Source: Thalassospira indica
GTDB lineage: Bacteria > Pseudomonadota > Alphaproteobacteria > Rhodospirillales > Thalassospiraceae
Assembly: GCF_003403095.1 (NCBI RefSeq)
Contig: NZ_CP031555.1
Span: 620,001 to 684,000 of the forward strand
Length of the DNA: 64,000 bases
Direction: 5' to 3'
In this document: piece by piece, positions 16,576-24,542 of the stretch
Layout of the letters: each line of letters begins with the position of its first letter
Position numbering within the stretch: position 1 is the stretch's first letter
The notes under the pieces: generated by a model
Database searches by the model: none
Seen by the model: only the letters and a program-made list of their open reading frames with translations
What the model was told of the DNA's origin: nothing
Program-made: the position numbers and the translations under genes

Positions 16576-17550
16576 ATGCAAGATGTGTTGAGCCTGGCGG
16601 CGCAAAATCTTCTGTCGCCCATCGTTCTTTTCTTTGTTCTGGGGGTGGGGGCTGCCCTTGCGCGATCGGATCTGACGATCCCGGAAGCCGTCGCCAAAGG
16701 CATTTCGCTTTATCTTCTGTTTGCCATTGGCTTCAAGGGTGGGGTGGCGGTCTCAAATAACGGGATCGACCTGACACTTGGCATGACCCTGATGGCCGGC
16801 GTGATCCTGTCCTTTGTCTTGCCCTTCATTGCCTTTGCCTTGCTGCGCTGGATATCGCAACTGAGCAGAACGGATGCCGCTGCGGTGGCAGGGCATTATG
16901 GCTCGATCTCGATCGTGACCTTTGTCGCGGCAACCTCGGTCCTGCAAAGTTCGGGCATTGTTGCTGAGGGTTACATGGTTGCGGTGGCTGCCGCGATGGA
17001 GGCACCTGCCATCTTCTCGGCCCTGTTGCTGGTGTCATCGGGTGGCAAGGGTCGGATGGATGGCGCGTTGATCCGTGAAATCCTGCTTAATGGTTCCATT
17101 GTCCTGCTGGTCGGCAGTTTCTTTATTGGCTGGATCACCGGTGCCGAGGGCATGGCCAAGATCGAAGCCCTGATTGTTTCGCCCTTCCAGGGAGTTCTTT
17201 GCCTGTTCCTGCTGGATATGGGGCTGGTTGCCGGGCGTGGCCTGAAACAGGGGCGTGCGGTGTTGCGTCCGGGGCCGCTTGTTTTCGGGATGTTGATGCC
17301 AGTGATCGGTTCGTGCCTTGGACTGGCGTTTGCGCTGATAATCGGGCTGTCACTTGGTGGGGCGGTGCTGTTGATGGTTCTGGCCGCCTCGGCAAGTTAT
17401 ATCGCGGTGCCCGCGGCCATGCGTGTTGCCCTGCCAGAGGCCAATCCGTCGGTCTATCTTACGCTGTCGCTTGGCGTGACGTTCCCCTTCAACCTGACGC
17501 TTGGCATTCCGCTTTATCTTGCGATGGCCAGCGCCGTTCACGGAGGTTAA
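16576..17550 (+). CDS. sbtA: SbtA-type sodium-dependent bicarbonate permease
   Basis: A 324-residue membrane protein with about ten hydrophobic segments in two inverted halves. The sequences 'LYLLFAIGFKGGVAV', 'GHYGSISIVTFVAA' and 'MEAPAIFSALLL' match the SbtA family of Na+-dependent bicarbonate importers known from cyanobacteria and found in diverse heterotrophs. AAGGGA lies six bases before the ATG at 16576; a longer frame from 16486 lacks a ribosome site. The next gene encodes a small PII-like protein, the usual SbtB partner, and a beta-carbonic anhydrase follows, which together support inorganic-carbon transport as the role. Confidence 0.85.
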   Translation: MQDVLSLAAQNLLSPIVLFFVLGVGAALARSDLTIPEAVAKGISLYLLFAIGFKGGVAVSNNGIDLTLGMTLMAGVILSFVLPFIAFALLRWISQLSRTDAAAVAGHYGSISIVTFVAATSVLQSSGIVAEGYMVAVAAAMEAPAIFSALLLVSSGGKGRMDGALIREILLNGSIVLLVGSFFIGWITGAEGMAKIEALIVSPFQGVLCLFLLDMGLVAGRGLKQGRAVLRPGPLVFGMLMPVIGSCLGLAFALIIGLSLGGAVLLMVLAASASYIAVPAAMRVALPEANPSVYLTLSLGVTFPFNLTLGIPLYLAMASAVHGG

Positions 17551-17554
17551 TCCC

Positions 17555-17866
17555 ATGGAAAAGCATGATGCCAAACGCGTGGCGATCATTATCGAAGCCA
17601 TTATGGAAAGCCGCCTGCGTCAGGCGCTTGAGGGGGCGGGGGTTACCGGCTTTTCCGTGCTGCCAGTACTTGGCGGATCGGGGCGGTCAGGCAGCTGGAG
17701 CCGCGATGATACCGTGTCGCGCGGCGGCGGCATGGTTCAGGTGATCTGCATCATCCGCCCGGAGAAGCTTGACCGGATGCTTGAGGCCGCGTTCGAGGTG
17801 GTGGATCGTCATATCGGTGTTGTCACCATCAGTGACTGTCAGGTGCTGCGCGCGGATCGTTTCTAG
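17555..17866 (+). CDS. SbtB-like PII-family regulatory protein
   Basis: A 103-residue cytoplasmic protein with a PII-like ferredoxin-fold pattern: strand 'KRVAIIIEA', helix 'RLRQALEGAGV', a glycine/serine-rich loop at about 38-58 where PII proteins carry the T-loop ('GGSGRSGSWSRDD'), strand 'MVQVICIIR' and a final helix and strand. In cyanobacteria SbtB binds adenyl nucleotides and controls SbtA. This copy ends at 'VLRADRF' and lacks the C-terminal cysteine pair seen in many cyanobacterial SbtB proteins. It starts four bases after sbtA with GGAGG upstream, so the two are co-translated. Confidence 0.8.
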   Translation: MEKHDAKRVAIIIEAIMESRLRQALEGAGVTGFSVLPVLGGSGRSGSWSRDDTVSRGGGMVQVICIIRPEKLDRMLEAAFEVVDRHIGVVTISDCQVLRADRF

Positions 17867-18008
17867 GAACGTCAGGGTTTGGTTGTCTGCGAAACAAAGG
17901 AGATCGCACGTTTAGAACGGTTCAAAAGGTTGGAATGGGGACTATCAACTTGGGCAATTTGGTCCTATTTTGTCGACAGCGTTATGACAGAATAGGGGAC
18001 TTCGCGAG

Positions 18009-18629
18009 ATGTCAAAGCCAACCGTTGATCGGATGCTTGCCGGGTTCAAGAGCTTTAAGGCGATGTATTATGATCAGCGCCCGGAACGCGTCGAGGACCT
18101 GGTCAATATGGGCCAGCGACCGGAAGTTCTTCTGATTGCCTGTTCTGATTCCCGCGTTGATCCCGCCATCCTGACCAATGCCGAACCGGGCGAGATGTTT
18201 GTCATCCGTAACGTGGCAAACCTTGTTCCGCCCTATGAGCCCGATGAGAATTACCACGGGACGTCGTCGGCGATCGAATTTGCGGTGCGTGATCTGAAGG
18301 TCAGGGACATCGTCATTCTGGGCCATTCGGCGTGCGGTGGCATGGAGGCTCTGGTCGAGCACGGCGAAGCGGGCAAGGTGCCGGACCGCGACTTTATCGG
18401 CGAGTGGGTCAGCATTTCGAAATGCTGTCTCGAACATGGCCCGGATGTCGACAAGGTATCGCGTCATTCGATCCGTAACTCGCTGCAAAACCTGATGTCG
18501 TTCCCGTTCATCAAGGAACGGGTCGAGGCCGGAGACCTCAAGCTGCATGGCTGGTGGTACGGCATGAAAGAAGGGATCCTGTGGCGCTTTGATGCCGCGC
18601 AGGACAAATTTGTTCAGGGCGAAGAGTAA
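18009..18629 (+). CDS. Beta-class carbonic anhydrase
   Basis: A 206-residue cytoplasmic zinc enzyme that interconverts CO2 and bicarbonate. All active-site residues are visible: C45, D47 and R49 in 'CSDSRVDP', and H106 and C109 in 'GHSACGG'. Length and the C-terminal 'LHGWWYGMKEGILW' are standard. It starts 142 bases after the SbtB-like gene on the same strand; the gap has no clear terminator, so it may be in one transcript or have its own promoter. With the bicarbonate permease it would equilibrate imported bicarbonate for carboxylases. Confidence 0.93.
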   Translation: MSKPTVDRMLAGFKSFKAMYYDQRPERVEDLVNMGQRPEVLLIACSDSRVDPAILTNAEPGEMFVIRNVANLVPPYEPDENYHGTSSAIEFAVRDLKVRDIVILGHSACGGMEALVEHGEAGKVPDRDFIGEWVSISKCCLEHGPDVDKVSRHSIRNSLQNLMSFPFIKERVEAGDLKLHGWWYGMKEGILWRFDAAQDKFVQGEE

Positions 18630-18699
18630 GCCCGGTCTGATGACAACGATCTTCTGATCGCAGGACCGGACATCGCCTGTAAGTGGGAGGGTGGCCGTC

Positions 18700-19833
18700 A
18701 TGCGGTTGGAAGAACATCAGATCATGGTGCGCGATACCGCGCGCGAGTTCGCCGAAAACGAACTCAAACCCAATGCCGCAAAATGGGACATCCACCATAC
18801 CTTCCCGGCTGAGGCGATTGCAGGCCTCGGCGAGTTGGGCTTTTTGGGCATGCTGGTGCCTGACGAGTATGGCGGGGCGGGCATGGATCATGTCGCCTAT
18901 GCCTTGGCACTTGAAGAAATTGCTGCTGGTGACGGGGCGACCTCGACCATCATGTCGGTGCATAACTCTGTCGGCTGCATGCCGATCCTGAAATTCGGGA
19001 CAGAGGCACAAAAGCAAGAATTTCTGATCCCGATGGCGCGCGGTGAAAAGATCGGGGCGTTCTGCCTGACCGAACCGCAGGCCGGATCGGATGCCAGTGC
19101 GCTGCGTACGCGCGCGGTCCGCGATGGAGATCATTGGGTTCTGAATGGCGCCAAGCAATTTATCACATCAGGGTCCGAGGGCGATGTCGCCATCGTCTTT
19201 GCCGTCACCGATCCGGATGCCGGAAAGCGCGGTATTTCGGCCTTTATCGTGCCGACCGATACGCCGGGATATGTTGTTTCCCGGGTTGAGGAGAAGCTTG
19301 GTCAGAATGCCTCTGACACCTGTCAGATCACCTTTGTTGAATGCCGGGTACCCGCCGAGAATATGCTGGGCGAGGAAGGGCAGGGCTACAAAATCGCGCT
19401 GGCCAATCTTGAAGGCGGGCGCATCGGCATTGCCGCCCAGTCTGTCGGCATGGCGCGCGCCGCGTTCGAGGCCGCCAAGGATTACGCCAATGAGCGCGAA
19501 ACATTCGGCAAAAAGATCATCGAACATCAGGCGGTGGCGTTTCGCCTTGCCGATATGGCGACCAAGATCGATGCGGCGCGTCTGCTGGTTCACCGTGCCG
19601 CCGAACTGCGCGACGATCACAAGCCGTGTCTGACCGAGGCCTGCATGGCGAAAATGTTTGCCTCTGAAATTGCCGAAGAAGTGTGCTCAAGCGCCATTCA
19701 GATCCATGGCGGATACGGTTACCTCAAAGACTTCCCGGTCGAGCGCATTTATCGCGATGTGCGGGTGTGCCAGATCTATGAAGGCACGTCTGATATCCAG
19801 CGGATGGTGATTGCCCGGGCATTGGCGGATTGA
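18700..19833 (+). CDS. Acyl-CoA dehydrogenase (short/branched-chain type)
   Basis: A 377-residue FAD-dependent acyl-CoA dehydrogenase. The catalytic glutamate is at the standard C-terminal position ('[16 protein letters not shown]'), in contrast to the liuA product of this window. '[16 protein letters not shown]', '[12 protein letters not shown]' and '[21 protein letters not shown]' are classic motifs. The chain-length preference is not readable; the N-terminal part resembles short- and branched-chain (butyryl or isobutyryl) enzymes. GGGAGG at 18685-18690 suits the ATG at 18700 better than a GTG at 18691. Its stop is one base from the convergent hipA stop. Confidence 0.88.
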   Translation: MRLEEHQIMVRDTAREFAENELKPNAAKWDIHHTFPAEAIAGLGELGFLGMLVPDEYGGAGMDHVAYALALEEIAAGDGATSTIMSVHNSVGCMPILKFGTEAQKQEFLIPMARGEKIGAFCLTEPQAGSDASALRTRAVRDGDHWVLNGAKQFITSGSEGDVAIVFAVTDPDAGKRGISAFIVPTDTPGYVVSRVEEKLGQNASDTCQITFVECRVPAENMLGEEGQGYKIALANLEGGRIGIAAQSVGMARAAFEAAKDYANERETFGKKIIEHQAVAFRLADMATKIDAARLLVHRAAELRDDHKPCLTEACMAKMFASEIAEEVCSSAIQIHGGYGYLKDFPVERIYRDVRVCQIYEGTSDIQRMVIARALAD

Positions 19834-19834
19834 G

Positions 19835-21154
19835 TTACATCCCGGTTGGTCGTTTGAGGCTGTCTAATCGTCGACTCATTGCCCTGTGAATAGAAGTGTG
19901 AATTTCGTCTGGGAAGTCGTCAGGCAGCGTATTTTCAAGTTCTGAAATGGCTTTGGGTGCGGTTTCTATAAGTTGTTCAATTATTTCTTGAATGACGTGT
20001 CGCGGCAATCCTGCCAAGTCTGATGTTTGAATAAAGTGACGCGCGTAAATTTGGTCAATCCGGTAATGGCGACTATTGCCAACAGACATCGCCAGTTTCA
20101 TCTGGCGTCGCGTTATTTGGTTTGCGTCCAGGCAAGGCTGTGTCGTGAGTATGTCATAGAATGGTGTGAGTGAATAACCGCCACCGGCCCCCAAGAAGAC
20201 ACTGAAATTCTTGGCGTGACCATCGGTTGCGCCAATTAGCCAGAAAAGGATCTGCGCCTTAAGGAAGCGTATTTGATCGCTGATTGGATTGTCGCTTCCT
20301 TTAAGGAAAGCAAGAATGTCAACGATGCCGGGGCCACCCTGATTTTGATATTTCATTGTGGGCGGGATTGAGAGGCTTTGGCAGCAGTCTTCCTGGGGCA
20401 AGCGAATTAGACGCCCGTCTTTTGTCCAGCGTCTATCAAACCTTTCGATTACAAGCGCTTTGGTATTGCCAAAGATTTTGATTTGCGCATTGTTAACCGG
20501 AAGGCCAAAAGCTTTGAAAAGCTGGAGGCAATAAAACTCGTTTTCAACACTGTTCGTTAGGTCAATGCCCTCTGGTAGATGCCCGATTTGAGTTTTGAAA
20601 AGATGTGTTGTTGGGGTTGTGCCCTTTGGTTTTAGCCATCGTCCCTCGTGGTGAAGAAAAGCGGTCTTTTGCTGCGCACCAGCTACTGAAATTCGGAAAT
20701 CGTCGTCGGGTTGAAGTCCTAGTGGGGCTTGAGTCAGATTGTTGAGAATTTTTTCAATTTCCTGTTCGGAAACAGCTTCTCCATCAATTGTGGTGCTGTC
20801 TGTGCCTGGTGGGGCTTCATCGGGCATAAATTGAAGGGCACCGACGCAATCGCGCCCAATGATTTTAAGTAGGCTGTAGGCATCAATGCCGCGTGCCCCA
20901 ACTTTTTCAGCAACGCGTTTGCGTAGAAGGTCTGAATCAGGCAGCAGGTTTTCGAACACGGCGACGACGGCTTCACCGCGATAGGCATCCTCCCGAAGTG
21001 GTAGGGACAGCGATATAGGAAAAGTATGTTCCCAGTTTAGCCAGTTTTCATCATATACGAATTTGATAGCTCCACTTGGTTGTTTGCTTAGCATCCCGAC
21101 CAAACGGTTATTTAGATAGACGTTTAGCGGTGCATGTTTGGCTTTCCGTGGCAC
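19835..21154 (-). CDS. hipA: HipA-type serine/threonine kinase toxin
   Basis: A 439-residue toxin of a type II system. The N-terminal HipA domain is at about 10-110, the kinase core after it. Key residues are present: the autophosphorylated serine in 'RISVAGAQQKTA' (about S156), the catalytic 'GATDGHAKNFS' (D311, N316) and the Mg-binding 'TPFYDIL' (D334). The model HipA phosphorylates glutamyl-tRNA synthetase, which slows growth and favours persistence. The start is a GTG overlapping the hipB stop by one base (TAGTG). Base composition is visibly more AT-rich than the neighbours, which suggests acquisition by transfer. It looks intact. Confidence 0.9.
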   Translation of the reverse strand: MPRKAKHAPLNVYLNNRLVGMLSKQPSGAIKFVYDENWLNWEHTFPISLSLPLREDAYRGEAVVAVFENLLPDSDLLRKRVAEKVGARGIDAYSLLKIIGRDCVGALQFMPDEAPPGTDSTTIDGEAVSEQEIEKILNNLTQAPLGLQPDDDFRISVAGAQQKTAFLHHEGRWLKPKGTTPTTHLFKTQIGHLPEGIDLTNSVENEFYCLQLFKAFGLPVNNAQIKIFGNTKALVIERFDRRWTKDGRLIRLPQEDCCQSLSIPPTMKYQNQGGPGIVDILAFLKGSDNPISDQIRFLKAQILFWLIGATDGHAKNFSVFLGAGGGYSLTPFYDILTTQPCLDANQITRRQMKLAMSVGNSRHYRIDQIYARHFIQTSDLAGLPRHVIQEIIEQLIETAPKAISELENTLPDDFPDEIHTSIHRAMSRRLDSLKRPTGM

Positions 21155-21423
21155 TAGAATATCTCCTCGATATCGGATGATGAGCTCTGAGATCGGGTAT
21201 GAATTCTAAGTTCTAGGTCAAGTGCGGCAAGGACGGTTAGAATTGTATCCATCCGTGCGGAGGGATTGCCAGTCTCGATGAGAGAAATCGTTTCCTGCCT
21301 CAGGTTCGATTTCTGGCCAAGTACAGTTTGGCTCCAGCCGCGGGCTTTACGCGCACGGCGAATGGTGTTGCCGATCTGTTTTGGTGTGCGTGCTAAGTCG
21401 TTCATGACAAAACTATGTTCCAT
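21154..21423 (-). CDS. hipB: HipB-type helix-turn-helix antitoxin
   Basis: An 89-residue XRE-family DNA-binding protein. The helix-turn-helix covers about residues 14-68 ('IGNTIRRARKARGWSQTVLG', then 'RQETISLIETG'), followed by a hydrophobic 'LTVLAALDLELRI' and a flexible Ser/Asp tail. It should neutralise HipA and repress its own operon. The upstream 110 bases (21424-21537) are AT-rich and must hold the promoter and operator; I see no clean repeat there. Confidence 0.88.
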   Translation of the reverse strand: MEHSFVMNDLARTPKQIGNTIRRARKARGWSQTVLGQKSNLRQETISLIETGNPSARMDTILTVLAALDLELRIHTRSQSSSSDIEEIF

Positions 21424-21537
21424 TTCTCATAATTAAACAATATCGCTTTTGGAGCATAATTGATTTTTATCGGAATTGAGTAATAATTTGTGATTATATG
21501 ATTTAGCGCATGATTCTCAGAACAGCTATGATGGTTG

Positions 21538-22569
21538 TTATTTGCTTGGCAGAAGTCCGTGCTTTTCCAGTAACCTGCGGAATTGGTGATAGTTCAGATC
21601 AAGCGCCTTGGCGGCCTCGGTCTGGTTGTTGGCGTTTTGCCTAAGCGCCTGTTCAAGCAGTTTGATCTCGAAATTGGCGACCTGTGTTTTGAAGTCGATA
21701 GTTGTGTCTGGTTCCGGTGTGGCGACCTCTAGCGCAGGTGTTGGCGTGTCCCGGTCGGTTTCTGACCAGATGCCATCAAACGGATCAAGGGTGATGTGGG
21801 CGAGCGGGGTTTCGTCGTCTTCGGACAGGTAAATGCTGCGTTCAACCGCATTGCGCAATTCGCGGATATTGCCGGGCCAGGAATGGCGAAGCAATTGTTC
21901 GGCGGCATGTCGGGAAAAGCCCGGAAAGACGCTGCGGCCCAGGCGTTTGGTCATCTCGAGCGCGAATTGTTCGGCGAGCAAGAGGATATCATCAGACCGT
22001 TGGCGCAGTGGTGGCACGGCGATGACGTCAAAGGCCAGACGATCAAGCAAATCGGCGCGGAACTTGTTGGTTTTGGCCAGTTCGCGGAGATTTTCATTTG
22101 TCACACCAATGACGCGTGTATCGACTTCGATCACCTCAGACCCGCCGACGCGTTCGATCTCGCCATACTCGACAACCCGCAGAAGCTTTTCCTGCACCAC
22201 CGGGCTGGCGGTGGCGATTTCATCGAGGATGATGGTGCCACCATGCGCGCGTTCGAACCGACCGACATGGCGTTTGGTCGCGCCCGTAAACGCGCCGGCC
22301 TCGTGGCCGAAAAGTTCGGTATCAAGAAGGCTTTCGGTAAGTGCTGCGCAATTGACCTTGACCAGCGGTCCGCCCCAGCGGCGCGACAGATAGTGCAGGC
22401 GGGCGGCAATCAGTTCCTTGCCCGAGCCGCGTTCGCCAATCACCAGACACGGGCGTTCAATCGGCGCCAGACGTGAAACATGTTCAAGGGCGGCCAGAAA
22501 AACGGGGTCTTCGCCCAAAATCGGTTGCAAACTATCCATTTCGCGAAAAACGTTATCGAAAAAAGACAT
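21538..22569 (-). CDS. pspF: Phage-shock operon activator (sigma-54 enhancer-binding protein)
   Basis: A 343-residue AAA+ activator without an N-terminal receiver domain, as is usual for PspF. Walker A is 'GERGSGKE' (45-52), the sigma-54 contact loop is 'GAFTGA' (92-97), Walker B is 'GGTIILDE', and a Fis-type helix-turn-helix ends the protein ('TEAAKALDLNYHQFRRLLEKHG'). PspF opens the sigma-54 promoter of pspA and is normally held inactive by PspA. The gene is divergent from pspA across 139 bases. There is a longer-than-usual acidic Thr/Pro linker at about 265-290 before the DNA-binding domain. Confidence 0.92.
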   Translation of the reverse strand: MSFFDNVFREMDSLQPILGEDPVFLAALEHVSRLAPIERPCLVIGERGSGKELIAARLHYLSRRWGGPLVKVNCAALTESLLDTELFGHEAGAFTGATKRHVGRFERAHGGTIILDEIATASPVVQEKLLRVVEYGEIERVGGSEVIEVDTRVIGVTNENLRELAKTNKFRADLLDRLAFDVIAVPPLRQRSDDILLLAEQFALEMTKRLGRSVFPGFSRHAAEQLLRHSWPGNIRELRNAVERSIYLSEDDETPLAHITLDPFDGIWSETDRDTPTPALEVATPEPDTTIDFKTQVANFEIKLLEQALRQNANNQTEAAKALDLNYHQFRRLLEKHGLLPSK

Positions 22570-22639
22570 AATTGTCGCGATAAAAGTTAATTGGCAAAAG
22601 GCGATAATTCTAAGTCATTGATTTTATTTGATGTCAAAA

Positions 22640-22655
22640 CTGGCACGGCATTTGA
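22640..22655 (+). promoter_or_regulatory. Sigma-54 promoter of pspA
   Basis: CTGGCACGGCATTTGA fits the -24/-12 consensus (TGGCACG-N4-TTGC) with one mismatch in the last base. It lies 54 bases before the pspA ATG and beside the divergent pspF, exactly where a PspF-driven promoter is expected. The AT-rich stretch at 22570-22635 probably holds the PspF enhancer sites. Confidence 0.85.
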
Positions 22656-22708
22656 AATAGAGAGTGCAGAATTTTGTGCGTCCCCCGATTAATTAAGGAG
22701 ATCAGACA

Positions 22709-23386
22709 ATGGGCGTGTTTTCGCGTTTGTCCGATATCGTAAATGCCAACATCAACTCGCTTCTGGATCGTGCCGAAGATCCGGAGAAAATGGTGCGGTT
22801 GATGATCCAGGAAATGGAAGACACCCTGGTTGAAGTTCGTTCCGCCGCCGTCAAGGCGATTGCCGACAAGAAGGAAGTTGAGCGCAAGCTTAAAAAACTT
22901 CATGACGGTCAGGTCGAATGGGATACCAAGGCAGAGTTTGCCGTTTCCAAAGGCCGTGATGATCTGGCCAAGGGTGCGCTGATGGCGCGCCGTCGTCTGG
23001 CCGATCAGAGCCTTGTGCTTGAGCGTGAACTGGAAGTGATTGAAGAGACCCTTGGCAAATATGACGAGGACCTGAATAAGCTTCAGAACAAGCTTAATGA
23101 AGCCAAGGCCAAACAGCGGACGGTTGAAATCCGCATGCAGACGGCAGAAAAGCGTGTCAAAATGAAAGAAAAGCTGCATTCCGGTCAGATCGACGAAGCG
23201 CTTCTGCGCTATGAGCAGATGGAACGCCGGATTGACGAACTTGAAGCAAGTGCGGACTCCTGGGACCTTGGTCGCGGGCATAGCCTTGAAGAACAGTTCG
23301 AAGACCTTGAGGCCGAACTCGGGATCGAGGATGATCTTAAGGAACTGAAAGCACGCGTGAAGAGCGACGCGAACAAAGACAAGTAA
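22709..23386 (+). CDS. pspA: Phage shock protein A
   Basis: A 225-residue coiled-coil protein of the PspA/IM30 (ESCRT-III-like) family. It begins with the amphipathic membrane-binding helix 'MGVFSRLSDIVNANINSLLD' and 'AEDPEKMVRLMIQEMEDTL', then long charged helices to about residue 215. PspA binds stressed inner membrane to limit proton leakage and restrains PspF when the membrane is intact. AAGGAGATC precedes the ATG. It is the first gene of pspABC. Confidence 0.95.
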   Translation: MGVFSRLSDIVNANINSLLDRAEDPEKMVRLMIQEMEDTLVEVRSAAVKAIADKKEVERKLKKLHDGQVEWDTKAEFAVSKGRDDLAKGALMARRRLADQSLVLERELEVIEETLGKYDEDLNKLQNKLNEAKAKQRTVEIRMQTAEKRVKMKEKLHSGQIDEALLRYEQMERRIDELEASADSWDLGRGHSLEEQFEDLEAELGIEDDLKELKARVKSDANKDK

Positions 23387-23430
23387 CCGGTTTTCGTGTT
23401 TCGATACGTTGATCTGTTTGAAAGAACGAG

Positions 23431-23688
23431 ATGTCGAGTATGTGGGCGATTGCCGTACCCCTTATCGTTTTAATAGCCGTTGTGGGCCCGGTTTGGGTGG
23501 TGTTTCATTACATCACGGTTTGGAAACGCATGAAGGCGGAGCAACGCCCGCAAAGCCCGGAACAGACAGCCCGCGAAAAGGAAGCGGTGGCGGGTCTGAA
23601 ACAACGGGCAGAACGACTCGAAACGCGTGTTGAAACACTTGAACGCCTGTTAGATGCCGAGGTTGCCGAATGGAGGAACAGGATATGA
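23431..23688 (+). CDS. pspB: Phage shock protein B
   Basis: An 85-residue inner-membrane protein with one N-terminal membrane helix (about residues 5-27) and a charged coiled coil at about 48-78 ('LKQRAERLETRVETLERLL'), the usual PspB form. With PspC it senses membrane stress and pulls PspA away from PspF. Its stop overlaps the pspC start by four bases (ATGA). Confidence 0.88.
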   Translation: MSSMWAIAVPLIVLIAVVGPVWVVFHYITVWKRMKAEQRPQSPEQTAREKEAVAGLKQRAERLETRVETLERLLDAEVAEWRNRI

Positions 23689-24269
23689 CTGCTCAGCAAG
23701 CTACTGCCGGAGACGGTTTTGGGCGCAGTCACAAAAGACGCGCGCGCTGTGGATGTGGCTCACGGCACAACCCGGACGGTTCCAGGCGTCATGGTGTGAT
23801 CGGACGTACCACGCGCGGCATTTCAGAAGCCTTTGGCATTCCGCGCAAAGGGGTGCTGATTGCCTTCATTCTGGTTCTGATCTTCAGCTTCCCGGTCGGC
23901 GTGATGCTGTTTGGTCTGGCATGGGCCTATGTCCATCATCCGCAGTGGTTTGATGCTCTGCGCGGCAAAGTACGCGGTGCCGGTCAAAGCACATCGGCCG
24001 GACGTGCCGCCCGCCAGAACAACAGCACGGCGGATGCCGCAAACGAGCGCCCGACGGTTGGTGTTGATTATGAAGAAAGCTGGATGGAAGACCTGCGCGA
24101 GCAGTTTGACGATCTGGAACGGCGCACCGGTTCGATGGAAGGCTTTGTCGCATCTGGCGATTACCGCATGGCATCCGAATTCAAAAAGATGAAAGAGGAT
24201 GACGAAGCCGGTAAGGCCGATGAAGGCAGCAAGCCGGACGATACCAAAACGGATGGGCCGAAGGCCTAA
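23685..24269 (+). CDS. pspC: PspC-domain membrane protein
   Basis: A protein of about 194 residues. A PspC core ('GISEAFGIPRKGVLIAFIL', then 'GVMLFGLAWAYVHHP') with one or two membrane segments lies at about 40-85. It is preceded by an Arg/Cys/Gly-rich N-terminus with the cluster 'RCGCGSRH', unusual for PspC, and followed by a linker, an acidic helix ('SWMEDLREQFDDLERR') and a Lys/Asp tail. The ATG at 23685 overlaps the pspB stop and has AGGAACAGG before it; an in-frame ATG at 23670 is less likely. It should act with PspB in sensing stress. Confidence 0.85.
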   Translation: MTAQQATAGDGFGRSHKRRARCGCGSRHNPDGSRRHGVIGRTTRGISEAFGIPRKGVLIAFILVLIFSFPVGVMLFGLAWAYVHHPQWFDALRGKVRGAGQSTSAGRAARQNNSTADAANERPTVGVDYEESWMEDLREQFDDLERRTGSMEGFVASGDYRMASEFKKMKEDDEAGKADEGSKPDDTKTDGPKA

Positions 24270-24335
24270 GCACGAGCAGAGCATTTTGACGAGATTGACG
24301 GCGGTTTTAACAGCTACCCCAAATCCCCCCTCGCG

Positions 24336-24352
24336 TTGGCACGGGTCTTGAC
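24336..24352 (+). promoter_or_regulatory. Sigma-54-like sequence downstream of pspC
   Basis: TTGGCACGGGTCTTGAC fits TGGCACG-N4-TTG as well as the pspA promoter does. It overlaps a 14-base palindrome (CGGGTCTTGACCCG, 24342-24355), so a structural role is an alternative. A terminator follows 24 bases later. Confidence 0.35.
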
Positions 24353-24375
24353 CCGAAGAACCGTCGTCAAACATC

Positions 24376-24410
24376 AAACCGGACTTCTCAGGAGGTCCGG
24401 TTTTTCTTTT
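24376..24410 (+). terminator. Rho-independent terminator of the psp operon
   Basis: Arms AAACCGGAC and GTCCGGTTT with a ten-base loop, followed by a T-rich run. It lies 107 bases beyond the pspC stop. Confidence 0.85.
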
Positions 24411-24542
24411 GTTTGCAGGTTCTTGGGGCAAAACTGCCAAATAGCGTTTATCACTATACCTAATTTAAAGGTTTTTCCGGCAAAGTCGGAAAAATTGCCC
24501 ATATAGTGCGCTATAGGGCAGGCAGCTTTTGGGGAGCACCAT

